Positions 19,216-31,768 of a DNA stretch of 64,000 nt are shown here, piece by piece. The notes beneath the pieces are model-generated. The model searched no databases. It saw only the letters and a program-made list of their open reading frames with translations, and was not told where the DNA came from. The stretch's first letter is position 1. The number at the start of each line of letters is the position of its first letter. A program made the translations under genes and the position numbers. Source of the stretch: Hexactinellida sp. DTS-2022 (lineage: Eukaryota > Porifera > Hexactinellida); the NCBI GenBank assembly GCA_028753945.1, contig JAPNXP010000001.1, positions 15,304,501-15,368,500 of the forward strand, given 5' to 3'.

Positions 19216-19421
19216 ATTGTGTGACTAGTAGCAGCAAGAACAATAATGCCCTGGTTTTTCACATAAACTCTGTGAAAGATTTTACGGGGCAAGCCCACTC
19301 TAGATCGCTCGCTACGCTCGCTGGGATAAAATTTTGACCCCCTAGATTTTCTTCTGGATTCGCATGGGTGAGTGCCCCATGTGTGTGCCCAGGTTGACCT
19401 CAAGGTCTGGCTACGCCACTG
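18010..19421. mobile_element. hAT-like element, 1412 bp, non-coding, copy 1
   Basis: Termini CAGTGGCGTAGCCAG and its complement. Flanks GTGTACAA (18002-18009) and GTGTACTA (19422-19429) match at 7 of 8 bases, the expected hAT duplication. Inside are a possible second hAT-like MITE (18409-18799, ends CAAGGGTGGGG / CCAGCCTTG), a Tc1-like end near 18305, a palindrome of AGAACAACCG words (about 19033-19065) and a (TTA)n tract. It is nested in the 3.1-kb transposon. Confidence 0.7.
19163..19212. repeat. (TTA)n microsatellite
   Basis: About 16 uninterrupted trinucleotides inside the hAT-like element. Frames crossing it read as poly-Leu or poly-Asn and are artefacts. The inverted copy is at 40165-40214. 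Confidence 0.9.
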
Positions 19422-19754
19422 GTGTACTATGAGACCTATCTAATAGTTGTGTTCTGGATACACAACTAACGCAACCATGATTCAAAGCGGATCATCGCCC
19501 TGTGTAGCAGCCCAGATTATACCCCCCACCAGAATATACCCGGTGTATAACTAGCCTAGCGGCGGTCCTAGCCTAGTTTGTACCCCGGGGGTTAAACTGG
19601 GCTAGCCCAGAATATTCCTCCTGTCTTCGTTTATAATAGCATGTGCAAAATATAGATTGATTGGTGTAATCTATGATAGCATTATGTTGTATAAGTTACG
19701 GACTGTCTCATAAATAGGAAACCGCCTCAGAGTTCGTTTCAGTCGACAATATAT

Positions 19755-20250
19755 ATTTGATTTAAGTCTTAAGATCGATATTAAGTCTTAAGGTCGATCT
19801 TAGTTAAGATCGATCTTAAGACCGAACTTAGAGCTATTCACTAAGAATTAAGTTCGGTCTTAAGATCGATCTTAAGACCGAACTTAAAAATAACGTTAAG
19901 GTAAATATGATTAGAATACAGCATTATCCTAATTAAATACAAAACTAATGTATAATTTAGTTATTGTTTATTTATTATTGATCTAGTAAAAATATATAAT
20001 TCTATATTTTTATTTTTGAGCGCAATTAATGTCAAATTATTAGGAACAAAGAAGAAATATTTTAAGTTTATTTGAAGTCTAATATCAATCAAGGTAGATT
20101 AAATGTTCGATAGATCATAGAAGTACGTTTGAACAACGTTTATGAAGTAATTAGTTAAAATCGAATCAAATACAATACTTAAGACACCTCTCTAAGTTGC
20201 TTAAGTTCGGTCTTAAGTTCGAACTTAAATCTTAGTGAATACCGATCTTA
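19755..20250. repeat. CTTAAG/GATCGATC palindromic element
   Basis: Dense inverted repeats of TTAAGTTCGGTCTTAAGATC type. Bases 19848-19887 are a perfect 40-bp palindrome, and a related inverted segment with TTCACTAAG-like ends lies at 20190-20250. It has the look of a MITE with subterminal palindromes; its exact ends were not resolved. Confidence 0.5.
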
Positions 20251-20786
20251 GTGAATACTGCCGCTGACTGTACTTGTTTACCTTATTTAACTTTTGGAAG
20301 TTAGTTATATCTCCAATATAAATTCGGTTTCTATTCTCCTAACGTTTTAATACAATGCGAATAACAAACACAGATGTCCTCCCGACAGCAATTATCCCAT
20401 ATCCTAACAGCTGACACATTATAAGGGTGTTATCCAGGCGTGCTGGGCGCGCCTAAAAGAGCGTAATTTGGCAGGATTTTTATCTAGGCGTACAAAATCG
20501 ATTCTAGGCCTACAATATCGAGAGTTATGCCATCTCTCTAAGTCCATTTTCCGTGGCATTTTTGATGGAGGAAAAACATAGTTACTAAACTAAGACTAAA
20601 GTGATAGAAATGTATAATATTGGGATGATATGCAACACTTAAAATTAGTTGTCAGTATGTAATAGTAATGCTACATAAGTCAAACAAGTCACATCGGCCA
20701 CTTAGATATAAAAATTCGCTACTCACAGTACTCAGTATTAGAATTTGTGTAAATTGTATTGATCCTTAATTAATAATGAATAATAA

Positions 20787-23084
20787 AAATCCAAAATTGC
20801 AGCCTGTGCCGACGCATGTTCCTTTGGTGGCACTATATTTTGTTGGTTGTTTATTGATAGTGCCTCCAAAAGAACATGCTGTCGGCGCAGGCTGCAATTT
20901 TGGATTTTTTTTCCGCCATGTCATCATCACTATGAAGGTGTTAAATTATTTCAAAAAGGTGTTACAGAAGGCAACGACCCTTAGAGTGGTGGAAGTTTCC
21001 ATTTAGCTCACTTCATTTGAGAGATATTCAGGTTTCAGTAGAATATAATCTGTGATGACTCAGCATTTTTAAAGTGCGTATTGGGTATTCACCCAACTCC
21101 AACCAACCCATGCGAATTATTTAATTCACAAAATTGTAAAAATACATTTTTTTGACGATGTCATCATCACCTCAAGGTGTCAAGACCCACTTGTATAGGT
21201 GGTACGTGGCATAAGGACCAATTGATAAATTGAAAGTTTGTTTCTATCTTGTATCATCTCTGAGATTAATGAAATTTAGCTAATTAGTATAAATATTTAA
21301 TTAATAAATTAATAATTTAACACCATTATTATGTACAGCAAAATAAATAAAGTTCAATTATTTGCACTTATTATTAATTTAAATCGAATTTCACTATCAT
21401 ATTTGAATTCAGCGCACTCGATAACCCCAATAATCCAATTGGAACCGTCTATAAGTTAAATACAAAAGGAATTAATTATAATAAATTACGTCAGTACATT
21501 AATTGTGCAAGAATATTCTCGCGAAATAAATATAATCACTTTATCTGTCGTTGTTGTGGAATGTAAAATGTTAACGGTTCTATCATAAACCATCTTTAGT
21601 TTAATGCCATTCATTACTTATTGATAATAAATTAAATTATTAGTTATTTATTTTAGCAATGTTATCCACGGTTAAGTTGAATTAAGTCAATAAATTCCTT
21701 ATATTATAATATTTTATTTAATCCATTGTAAAGTAATGCTACAATTAAATAGAAGCCAGCTGGAATTTATAAGTTGAATCAATTTAATTATCTCAAGTTG
21801 AATCAATAGAGTAAGATTTAACAAGTTAAATCAATATAATTATTACAAGTTGAAACAATGGAATTAGATTTCACAGTTTTACTGAAATTGAAGTGTGAGT
21901 AAACAAAGAAGTTTAAAGCCCCATTTATGGCAGAAATTAAACCCTTTATGCGAAACTTTCTTGTCCCATCAGACGCAGAATTTTATGGCGAGTCCAAATG
22001 TGAAATAAAGTTTGGGGGTTTAGTAAAACAACTTTTGAGTTATGGACCAGACAAAATTTGAAAGGTGTTAAAGATGTGTCAAAAATTTGTTAATAAAAAA
22101 TCGTAACCCCAGGTGCAAATTAGACGTCGACTCCGAACCTACATGCCAAGTTTCAGCCCATCAACCATAAAGCTCTGGCCAGGGCACCGTCTACGGAGAA
22201 AAAATAATAATAATATAAATAAAAAATCCAAAATTGCAGCTGTGCCGACGCATGTTCCTTTGGTGGCACTATATTTTGTTGGTGGGTTATTGATAGTGCC
22301 TCCAAAAGAACATGCTGTCAGCACATCTGCAATTTTGGATTTTTTTTCGCCAAGTCATCAACGCCTCAAGGTGTCATGATCCATTTGTTAATTGATCCGA
22401 GCCACAAGGACGGGAGATAAATTTGAAGTTTGTTTCTATCATAAACCATCTTGAGTTTAATGCCATTCATTCATTATGTATTGATAATAAATTATATTAT
22501 TAGTTATTTATTTTAGCAATGTTATCCATGGTTGGTTGAGTTGAGTCAACAAATTCCTTATATTATATTATTTAATTTAATCAATTGTATAGTAATACAA
22601 AAATTAAATAGAAGCCAGCTGGAATTTATAAGTTAAATCAATATAATTATCGCAAGTTGAATCACTAGAGTAGGATTTAACAAGTTAAATCAATATAATT
22701 ATTACAAGTTGAAACAATAGAATTAGATTTAACACTTTACTGAAATTGAAGTGTCAGTAAACAAAGAAATTTCAACCCCCATTTATGGCAGAAATTGACC
22801 CCTTTATTGAAAAATTTCTTCTCCCATCAGACGCAGAATTTTATGGCGAATCCAAATGTGAAATAAAATTTTGGGGTTTAGTAAAACATTTTTTGAGTTA
22901 TGGACCAGACAAATTTTGAAAGGTGTTAAAGATGTGTCAAGAATTTGTTAATACAAAATCGTAACCCCAGGTGCAAATTAGACGTCGACTCCGAATCTAC
23001 ATGCCAAGTTTCAGCCCTCTATGTATACAGGTGTGGCCAGGGCACCTGCTACGGAGAAATAATAATAATAATAAAAATAATAAT
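20787..23084 (+). repeat. Hairpin-repeat array, block 2 (plus orientation)
   Basis: Hairpins at 20789-20905 and 22226-22340, 1437 bp apart. The first hairpin directly abuts the 3.1-kb transposon. The spacer after the second is of the short type (CCAAGTCATCAACGCC directly after the right arm). Confidence 0.8.
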
Positions 23085-23202
23085 AAAGGCAGTGATTCTA
23101 ATACTGGGCCACTATACTATAGTATAGTCGGCACAGTAATAATAAAGGCAGTGATTCTAATACTGGGCCACTATACTATAGTATAGTCGGCACAGTAATA
23201 AT
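23085..23202. repeat. 60-bp minisatellite, 2 copies
   Basis: Units of type AAAGGCAGTGATT..ACTGGGCC, then the perfect palindrome ACTATACTATAGTATAGT, then CGGCACAGTAATAAT. Preceded by the conserved CTACGGAGAAAT box and followed not by a hairpin but by the CGAAACGCGTTT module. Confidence 0.85.
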
Positions 23203-23507
23203 AAAATACTATACTATAACTAAGGTTAGGTTAATTCGTATAAATGAATAATAATTAAATACGTGTATGAATGAAAAGGAAGAGCTTGGATGATCTTAAT
23301 TAACTGCTTAATAATAGCCTCTAATTACCACATCAACGATAAATAGCATATAGTGATTTCAATATCTAATAATAGACACCCATGAGGATTATATTAAAAT
23401 GGAAACGCGATTGGCCTAGGCGAAACGCGTTTGGCGTCTTTTCTCAGGCGAAACGCGTTTGGCCTAGGCGAAACGCGTTTCGCCTGGAAACGCATTTGGC
23501 CTGCAAC
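23201..23507. repeat. CGAAACGCGTTT module, solo copy
   Basis: Nearly identical to 41727-42035 and inverted relative to 17342-17650, but without the adjoining 3.1-kb transposon. It marks the point where hairpins switch from plus to minus orientation. Confidence 0.75.
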
Positions 23508-26056
23508 ATTACTATACAATTGATTAAATTAAATGATATAATATAAGGAATTTGTGGACTTAATTCAACTCAACCGTGGATAAGAATGCTAAGATAAATA
23601 ACTAATAATATAATTTATTATCAATACATAATGAATGAATGGCATCAAACTCAAGATGGTTTAAGATAGAAACAAACTTCAAATTTATCTACCGTTCCTT
23701 GTGACTCGGACCAATTAACAAATGCTTCTTCACACCTTGGGCGTTGATGACTTGGCGAAAAAAAATCCAAAATTGCAGCCTGCGCCGACAGCATGTTCCT
23801 TTGGAGGCACTATCAATAAACAACCAACAAAATATAGTGCCACCAAAGGAACATGCGTCGGCACAGGGTGCAATTTTGGATTGTTTTTTCTTATTTTTAT
23901 TTCTCCGTAGCAGGTGCCCTGGCCACACCTGTATACATTGAGGGCAGAAACTTGGCATGTAGTTGCGGAGGGACCGTCTAATTTGCACCTGGGGTTACGA
24001 TTTTTGATTACCCAATTTTTGACAAATCTTTGACACCTTTCAAAATTTGTCTGGCCCATAGCTCAAAATATGTTTTAATAAACCCCAAAATTTTATTTCA
24101 CATTTGGATTCACCATAAAATTCTGCGTCTGATGGGAGAAGAAAATTTGTTAAAATTGGTTTAATTTCTGCCATAAATGGGGGTTGAAATTCCTTTGTTT
24201 ACTCAACACTTCAATTTCAATAAAACTGTGAAATCTAATTCCATTGTTTCAACTTGTAATAATTATATTGATTTAACTTGTTAAATCTTTCACTATTGTT
24301 TCAACTTGCGATAATTAAATTGATTCAACTTATAAATTCCAGCTGGCTTCTATATAATTCTAGTATTACTATACAATGGATTAAATATAATATAATAACA
24401 TAAGGAAATTGTTGACTAAACTCAAATCACCGTGGATAACATTGCTAAAATATATAACTAATAATATAATTTATTATCAATACATAATGAATGAATGGCA
24501 TTAAACTCTAGATGGTTTATGATAGAAACAAACTTCAAATTCAACAATCGTTCCTTGTGACTCCGACCACTTAACAAATGGTTCTTCACACCTTGGGCGT
24601 TGATGACTTGGCGAAAAAAATCCAAAATTGCAGCCTGCGCCCGACAGCATGTTCCTTTGGAGGCACTATCAATAAACCACCAGCAAAATATAGTGCCACC
24701 GAAGGAACATGCGTCGGCACAGCTGCAATTTTGGATTTTATTTTTATTTTTATTTTTATTATTTCTCCGTAGCAGGTGCCCTGGCCACACCTGTATACAT
24801 TGAGGGCTGAAACTTGGCATGTAGTTGCGGAGTGACCGTCTAATCTGCACCTGGGGTTACGATTTTTTATCAAATGATTTAAACACCTATTTAAACTAAT
24901 TATAGCTCATGACATGAAATAATTAATATTGAGCTTGATAAAATTTACATGTACGGATAGAGAATTAAATTCTACACCTTTTCACAGTGCACGAATTTTT
25001 AAATTGGGTTTCGTTAGTGCTACAATAGAGTTGCAAGTTTCCTTTCTTTACTAACACTTCAGTTCCATTGAAAGTGTTAAATCTAATTCTATTGTTTCAA
25101 CTTGTAATAATTATATTGATTTGACTTGTTAAATCTTATTCTATTGTTTCAACTTGCGATAAATATATTGATTTAACTTATAAATTCCAGCTGGCTTCTA
25201 TTTAATTGTAGTATTACTAGACAATGGATTAAATAAAATAATATATTATAAGGAATTTGTTGACTTAATTCAACCAACCGTGGATAACATTGCTAAAAAA
25301 ATTAACTAATAATATAATTTATTATCAATACATAATGAATGAATGGCATTAAACTCAAGATGGTTTATGATAGAAACAAACTTCAAATTTATCTACCGTT
25401 CATTGTGCCTCGGACCAATTAACAAATGGTTCTTGACACCTTGAGGCGTTGATGACTGGGATAAAAAAAAATCCAAAATTGCATCCTGTGCCGACAGCAT
25501 GTTCCTTTGGAGGCACTATCAATAAACAACCAACAAAATATAGTGCCACCAAAGGAACATGCGTCGGCACAGGCTGCAATTTTGGATTTTTTTTTTCTCC
25601 GTAGACGGTACCCTGGCCACACCTTTATACATTGAGGGCTGAAACTTGCCATGTAGATGCGAAATGCCCTTCTAATTTGCACCTGGGGTTACGATTTTTT
25701 ATTAGCAAATTTTGGACACATTTTTAACACCTTTCAAAATTTGTCTGGTCCATAACTAAAAAAATGGTTTACTAACCCACAATTTTTATTTCATATTTGG
25801 ATTCACCATAAAATTCTGCGTCTATGGGAGAAGAAAACTTTCAATAAAGGGTTAAATTTCAGCCATAAATGGGGGTTGAAATTTCTTTGTTTAGTCACAC
25901 TTCAATTTCAGTAAAACTGTGAAATCTAATTCCATTGTTTCAACTTGGAATAAATATATTGATTTAACTTGTTAAATCCTACTCAATTGATTCAACTTGC
26001 TATAATTATATTGATTTAACTTATAAATTCCAGCTGGCTTCTATTTAATTGTAGTA

Positions 26057-26240
26057 CAGGTAAACCTCTCAAAGCGGCACCCATCGGGAGAATGATTTTG
26101 TGCCGCTTCTCGGAGGTTGCCGCTTTGGGAGGTTGCTCGTAAGGTAAACCTCCCAAAGCGGTACCCATCGGGAGAATGATATTGTGCCGCTTCTCGGAGG
26201 TTGCCGCTACTCGGAGGTGCCGCTTTGGGAGGTTTTACTG
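26057..26240. mobile_element. pogo/Tigger-like MITE, 184 bp, inserted in the array
   Basis: Ends CAGGTAAACCTC and GAGGTTTTACTG are inverted repeats, and TA flanks both sides (26055-26056 and 26241-26242). Removing the element and one TA restores the array consensus GTAGTATTACTATAC. The interior consists of two tandem units of about 90 bp with CGGGAGAATGAT and GTGCCGCTTCTCGGAGG. Confidence 0.85.
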
Positions 26241-28277
26241 TATTACTATACAATGAATTAAAACAATTTAAATTAAATAAGGAATTTGTGACTAAACTCA
26301 AATCACCGTGGATAACATTGCTAAAATAAATAACTAATAATATAATTTATTATAAATACATAACGAATGAATGGCATTAAACTAAAGATGGTTTATGATA
26401 GAACAGTTAAGAATTACATTCCACAACAACGACAGATTAAGTGAAAATATTTATTTCGGCGAGAATATTCTTGCACAATGAATGTACTGACGTAATTACG
26501 TAATTATAATTAATTCCTTTTGTATTTACACGTAACTTATATACGGTTCCAAATGGTTATTGGGGTTATCGAGTGCGCTGAATTCAAATATGATAGTGAA
26601 ATTCGATTTAAATTAATAATAAGTGCAAATAATTGAACTTTATTTATTTTGCTGTACATAATAATGGTGTTAAATTATTAATTTATTAATTAATTATTTA
26701 TACTAATTAGCTAAATTTCATTAATCTCAGAGATGATACAAGATAGAAACAAACTTTCAATTTATCAATTGGTCCTTATGCCACGTACCACCTATACAAG
26801 TGGGTCTTGACACCATGAGGTGATGATGACATCGTCAAAAAAATGTATTTTTACAATTTTGAGAATTAAATAATTCGCAAGGGTTGGTTGGAGTTGGGTG
26901 AATACCCAACACGCACTTTAAATATGCTGAGTCATCATAGATTATATTCTACTGAAACTTGAATATCTCTCAAATGAAGTGAGCTAAATGGAAACTTCCA
27001 CCACTCTAAGGGTCGTTGCCTACTGAAACACCTTTCTGTAATAATTTAACACCTTCATAGTAATGATGACTAGGCGAAAAAAAATCCAAAATTGCAGCTT
27101 GTGCCGACAGCATGTTCCTTTGGAGGCACTATCAATAAACCACCACCAAAATATAGTGCCACCTAAGGACATGCGTCGGCACTGGGTGCAATTTTGGATT
27201 TTTTATTTTATTTTTATTTTTTTCTCCGTAGACGGTGCCCTGGCCAGAGCTTTATAGTTGATGGGCTGAAACTTGGCATGTAGGTGCGATGGGACCGTCT
27301 AATTTGCACCTGGGGTTACAATTTTTGATTAAGAAATTTTGGACACATCTTTAACACCTTTCAAAATTTCTCTGGTCCATAACTCAAAATATGTTTTACT
27401 AAACCCCCAAATTTTATTTCATATTTGGATTCATCTTAAAATTCTGCGTCTGTTAGGAGAAGAAAACTTTCAATAAAGAGTTTTATTTCTGCCATAATGG
27501 GAGTTGAAATTTCTTTGTTTACTAACACTTCAGTTCAATTGAAAGTGTTAAATCTAATTCTATTGTTTCAACTCGTTATTATTATATTGATTCAACTTGT
27601 GAGATCGAGTAGGCTTCTATTTTCCAATTGAAAACCGAGATTTTACATTCCATAACAACGACAGATTATGTGATTATATTTCCTTCTGCAAGAATACTCT
27701 TGCACTGTTAATATACTGACGTAATTAATTATAATTAATTCAGTCAGTATATTACTTATATAGATGCTCCCAATTTGTTTATTAGGGGTTATCGAGTGTG
27801 CGGAATTGAAATTTGATACAAAATAATTAAACTTAATAAATATAAGTTGACATTGAAATTGGTGTTAAATTATTAATTTATTAATTAAATATTTATACTA
27901 ATTAGCTAAATTTCATTAATCTCAGAGATGATACAAGATAGAAACAAACTTTAAATATATCAATTGGTCCTTATGGCACGTACCACCTATACAAGTGGGT
28001 CTTGACACCTTGAGGTGATGATGACATTGTTTAAAAAATGTGTTTTTACAATTTTGTTAATTCGATATTTAAAATGGGTTAGTTCATGTTGGGTGATGAC
28101 CCAACACTCACATAAAAAATGCTGAGTCATCAGCTGTTATATACTACTCAAACTTGAATATCTCTAAATTGAAGTGAACTAAATGGAAACTTCCACCACT
28201 CTAAGGGTCGATGCCTTCTGAAACACCTTTTTGAAATAATTTAACACCTTCATAGTGATGATGACATGGCAAAAAAA

Positions 28278-28394
28278 ATCCTAAATTGCAGCCTGTGCCG
28301 ACAGCATGTTCCTTTGGAGGCACTATCAATAAACCACCACCAAAATATAGTGTCACCAAGGGAACATGCGTCGGCACAGGCTGCAATTTAGGAT
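28278..28394 (-). repeat. Hairpin copy with a compensatory change in both arms
   Basis: The consensus outer arm reads ATCCAAAATT / AATTTTGGAT. This copy reads ATCCTAAATT / AATTTAGGAT, so an A to T change on one side is matched by T to A on the other. The outer 25 bp of both arms remain perfectly complementary. Confidence 0.85.
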
Positions 28395-28789
28395 TTTATT
28401 ATTATTATTATTATTATTATTTATCCGTAGCCACTCCACAAAACAGAGTTTTATCAACTAAGAGCCCAAATTTTTAGGATGGGTGTCTCATGGGTTACAG
28501 ACGTGCACCTGGGGTTACGATTTTTGATTAACAAATTTTGGACACATGTTTAACACCTTTCAAAATTTGTCTGGACCATAACTCAAGAAATGTTTTACTA
28601 ACCCCCAAATTTTATTTCATATTTGGATTCATCTTAAAATTCTGCGTCTGTTGGGAGAAGAAAACTTTTTAAAATGGGTTTAATTTTTGCAATAAATGGG
28701 GGTTGAAATTTCTTTGTTTACTCACACTTCAATTTCTGTAAAAGTGTTAAATCTAATTCCATTGTTTAACTTGTAATAATTATATTGAC

Positions 28790-30526
28790 GAGCCCTTCGG
28801 TCTCCGTCGCTTCGCGACGGATCACTCTCTCACAAAAGTCGCTTCGCGACTTTTGTTCGTTCGTGTTAGGCACTACGCGATACAATTAACGGCCGCTTCG
28901 CGGCCTTTCCCTTTCCAAAAAGCTATAATATTACTAATGAGTTCACCTGTGGCTAGTGAATTACACACTGTGACTTATTAAATTTTGGGTTGTGATTACT
29001 GTAATTTGTTTGGGGAATTATGTTGAGTAAGTTATTCTCATTGCTCAATAGTTATTAATTATTAGTTAATTAATAGCTCAATAATTCTTAAGGGTAGCTC
29101 GTTCAGCTATATTAAAGGTTAGCTTGTTAGCTCAATTAAATTGAGACATGTGGTTGGTAAATTATACGCAATTAATTATTTCAGTAAATTGTATTGCAAA
29201 GTAATTTACTAACTCTGGGTGTAATCTCTCCATAATAATGGTTTAAAGAGGAGTTGCAAAATATTTGATTTAATAGTAATAAACATTTATAGATCTCACC
29301 ATAAACAATTCATTTTGCAGGAGCTGGGTTAGTGAATTATTTAATTTAATTGATAGCAATAATTAACATAATAAATCCCATCGTTAGGCAGAACCAAAAT
29401 CTTAGATTACTTAACTTAATTCATTTCTAGTAGAAATCCTAGGTTCCATTGATAGTCTTATTATAGAAGCCAATATAGGTGTAATAAATAAATAATGCAT
29501 TCGAGACTCTTAGCGCATTCTTTGTTAACAAACAAATCAGATTGATAGTAATATTATGCATACTTATGTCATTGACATAAGCTAAATACATCACGAATAG
29601 AAATAAACTGATGGAAGCCAAACTGGATTAATCAAGTATGTAATTTCGGAAATAATGTAGGTGAAGATTAAATCATCAAACCTCAATATATGCAATGATG
29701 CAGCAATAGGAGGTTACATTTTTGTTATTGCCTGGCGCAGATTAAGTGCGAGAATTATAAAAATTTCTAGAGACATGCAATACATTCTGTTTTATAATGT
29801 GACAAAATTATTTGTCGATTGAACCAAAAATGTAAGAGCTGAATCCAAATTAGTTCCTACGTGACGTCACATTCCCATAAATTGGTATACGTGTGTCTCA
29901 TTGCATGTTGTGTTATTATCGAAAATTGTGGGCGCGAATCGAATAAAAACTGAATGAGTTATCCCCAAATATGTGCGTTTATGACGTCATAATCCCGTTA
30001 TTTCGCTTAGAAAACCAATAGATCGTTGTCAGCGTGTAAAATTACCCCTGTATGCCAATTTTCAGCTTTCTAGGACTCGTAGTCTTTCCTATTAATTCTG
30101 GACAAACACACACACACAAACACACACTTGCACTTTGCTATACCTGTGTTGGTACGATACACTATTTATGGTTGATTAATGCAGGGACTAATTAATTAAC
30201 TGTGTCACAATCAGAAGTAAATGGGAATTCGTGAACTGCTATCAGGTGTAGAAATTCAGTGTACGTCCAATGATTTGAATTTTCTACAGATCGGAGCAAA
30301 ATTGGAAAGCTAGTACAAAATATCTGTTTTTTGCAACCGTGACGTCATAATCCCGTTATTTCGCTTAGAAAACCAATAGATCGTTGTCGCAGTACAAAGT
30401 TACCCCTGCATGCCAATTTTCAGCTTTCTAGGACTCGTAGTCTTTCCTATTAATTCTGGACAAACACACACACACACAAACAAACAAACAAACAAACACA
30501 CAACAATTCCGCTTTTAATATACAGA
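28790..30526 (-). mobile_element. Helitron-like non-autonomous element, copy 2, 1737 bp
   Basis: It lies exactly between A and T of the array consensus TTATATTGA-TTTAACTTG, and the flanks rejoin perfectly without a target duplication. On the minus strand it begins TCTGTATATTAAAAGCGG and ends with a hairpin (CCGTCGC-GAA-GCGACGG), 15 bases and then GGGCTCG. The TC start, AT target and 3' hairpin are Helitron traits; the terminal CTCG is not the standard CTRR. Two units of about 150 bp (29979-30124 and 30341-30490) repeat in tandem near the 5' end. No Rep/helicase frame. The interior, 28900-29980, is AT-rich with nothing recognised. Confidence 0.6.
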
Positions 30527-31768
30527 TTTAACTTGTTAAATCCTACTCTATTGATTCAACTTGCGATAATTAAATTGATTCAACTTATAAATTCCAGCTG
30601 GCTTCTATTTAATTGTAGCATTACTATACAATGGATTAAATTAAATTTATTTATATAAGGAATTTGTTGACTTTACTCAACTCACCGTGGATAACATTGC
30701 TAAAATAAATAACTAATAATTTAATTTATTATCAATAAGTAATGAATGAATGGCATTAAACTAAAGATGGTTTATGATAGAACCGTTAAGATTTTACATT
30801 CCACAACAACGACAAATTAAGTGATTATATTTATTTCGGCGAGAATATTCTTGCACAATTAATGTACTGACGTGAATTAATTATAATTCATTCCTTTTGT
30901 ATTTAACTTATAGACGGTTCCAATTGGATTATTGGGGTTATCGAGTGCGCTGAATTCAAATATGATAGTGAAATTCGATTTAAATTAATAATAAGTGCAA
31001 ATAATTGAACTTTATTTATTTTGCTGTACATAATAATGGTGTTAAATTATTGATTTATGAATTAAATATTTATACTAATTAGTTAAATTTCATTAATCTC
31101 AGAGATGATACAAGATATAAACAAACTTCAATTTATCAATTGGTCCTTATGCCACGTACCACCAATACAAGTGGGCCTTGACACCTTGAGGTGATGATGA
31201 CATCGTCAAAAAAATGTATTTTTACAATTTTGAGAATTAAATAATTCGCAAGGGTTGGTTGGAGTTGGGTGAATACCCAACACGCACTTTAAATATGCTG
31301 AGTCATCATAGATTATATTCTACTGAAACTTGAATATCTCTCTAATGAAGTGAGCTAAATGGAAACTTCCACCACTCTAAGGGTCGTTGCCTACTGAAAC
31401 ACCTTTCTGTAATAATTTAACACCTTCATAGTGATGATGACTAGGTGAAAAAAAATCCAAAATTGCAGCTTGTGCCGACAGCATGTTCCTTTGGAGGCAC
31501 TCAATAAACCACCACCAAAATATAGTGCCACCAAAGGAGCATGCGTCGGCACAGGCTGCAATTTTGGATTTTTTATTATTTATTTTATTATTATTTTTTC
31601 TCCGTAGACGGTACCCTGGCCAGAGCTTTATAGTTAATGGGCTTAAACTTGGCATGTAGGTGCGATGGGACCGTCTAATTTGCACCTGGGGTTACGATTT
31701 TTGATTAACAAATTTTGGACACATCTTTAACACCTTTAAAAAAATTTCTGGTCCATAAGTCAAAACAT

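Larger units (their letters stand above)
17651..20786. mobile_element. 3.1-kb composite transposon with 94-bp terminal inverted repeats, copy 1
   Basis: Bases 17651-17744 and 20693-20786 are complementary over 94 bp (outer end TTATTATTCATTATTAATTA). The interior has no transposase frame. It carries a nested hAT-like element (18010-19421) and a CTTAAG-rich palindromic segment (19755-20250). A target duplication cannot be read because both flanks are TTA/TAA-rich. Long TIRs resemble Mutator-type or foldback elements; the superfamily is undetermined. An inverted, near-identical copy lies at 38591-41726. Confidence 0.65.
23508..28789 (-). repeat. Hairpin-repeat array, block 3a (minus orientation)
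   Basis: Hairpins at 23765-23881, 24620-24736, 25471-25587, 27084-27199 and 28278-28394. Distances are about 855, 851, 1613 (1429 once the 184-bp MITE and its TA duplicate are removed) and 1194 bp, so short, long and intermediate spacers all occur. Spacers contain the same recurrent segments as the plus blocks, in complement. Confidence 0.8.

Noticed and set aside
19005..19403. 132-codon minus frame with a poly-Asn tract (and its mirror at 39974-40372)
   Set aside because: It crosses the (TTA)n tract and the end of a hAT-like element. Identity of the two copies comes from the inverted duplication, not coding constraint.
26041..26301. 86-codon minus frame with repeated NLREAAQ-HSPDG
   Set aside because: It is the translation of the two tandem units of the pogo-like MITE.
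28790..30526. Reading this insert as an ordinary DDE transposon
   Set aside because: Its two ends are not inverted repeats of each other, and the flanks rejoin without a target duplication, which fits a Helitron-type insert better.
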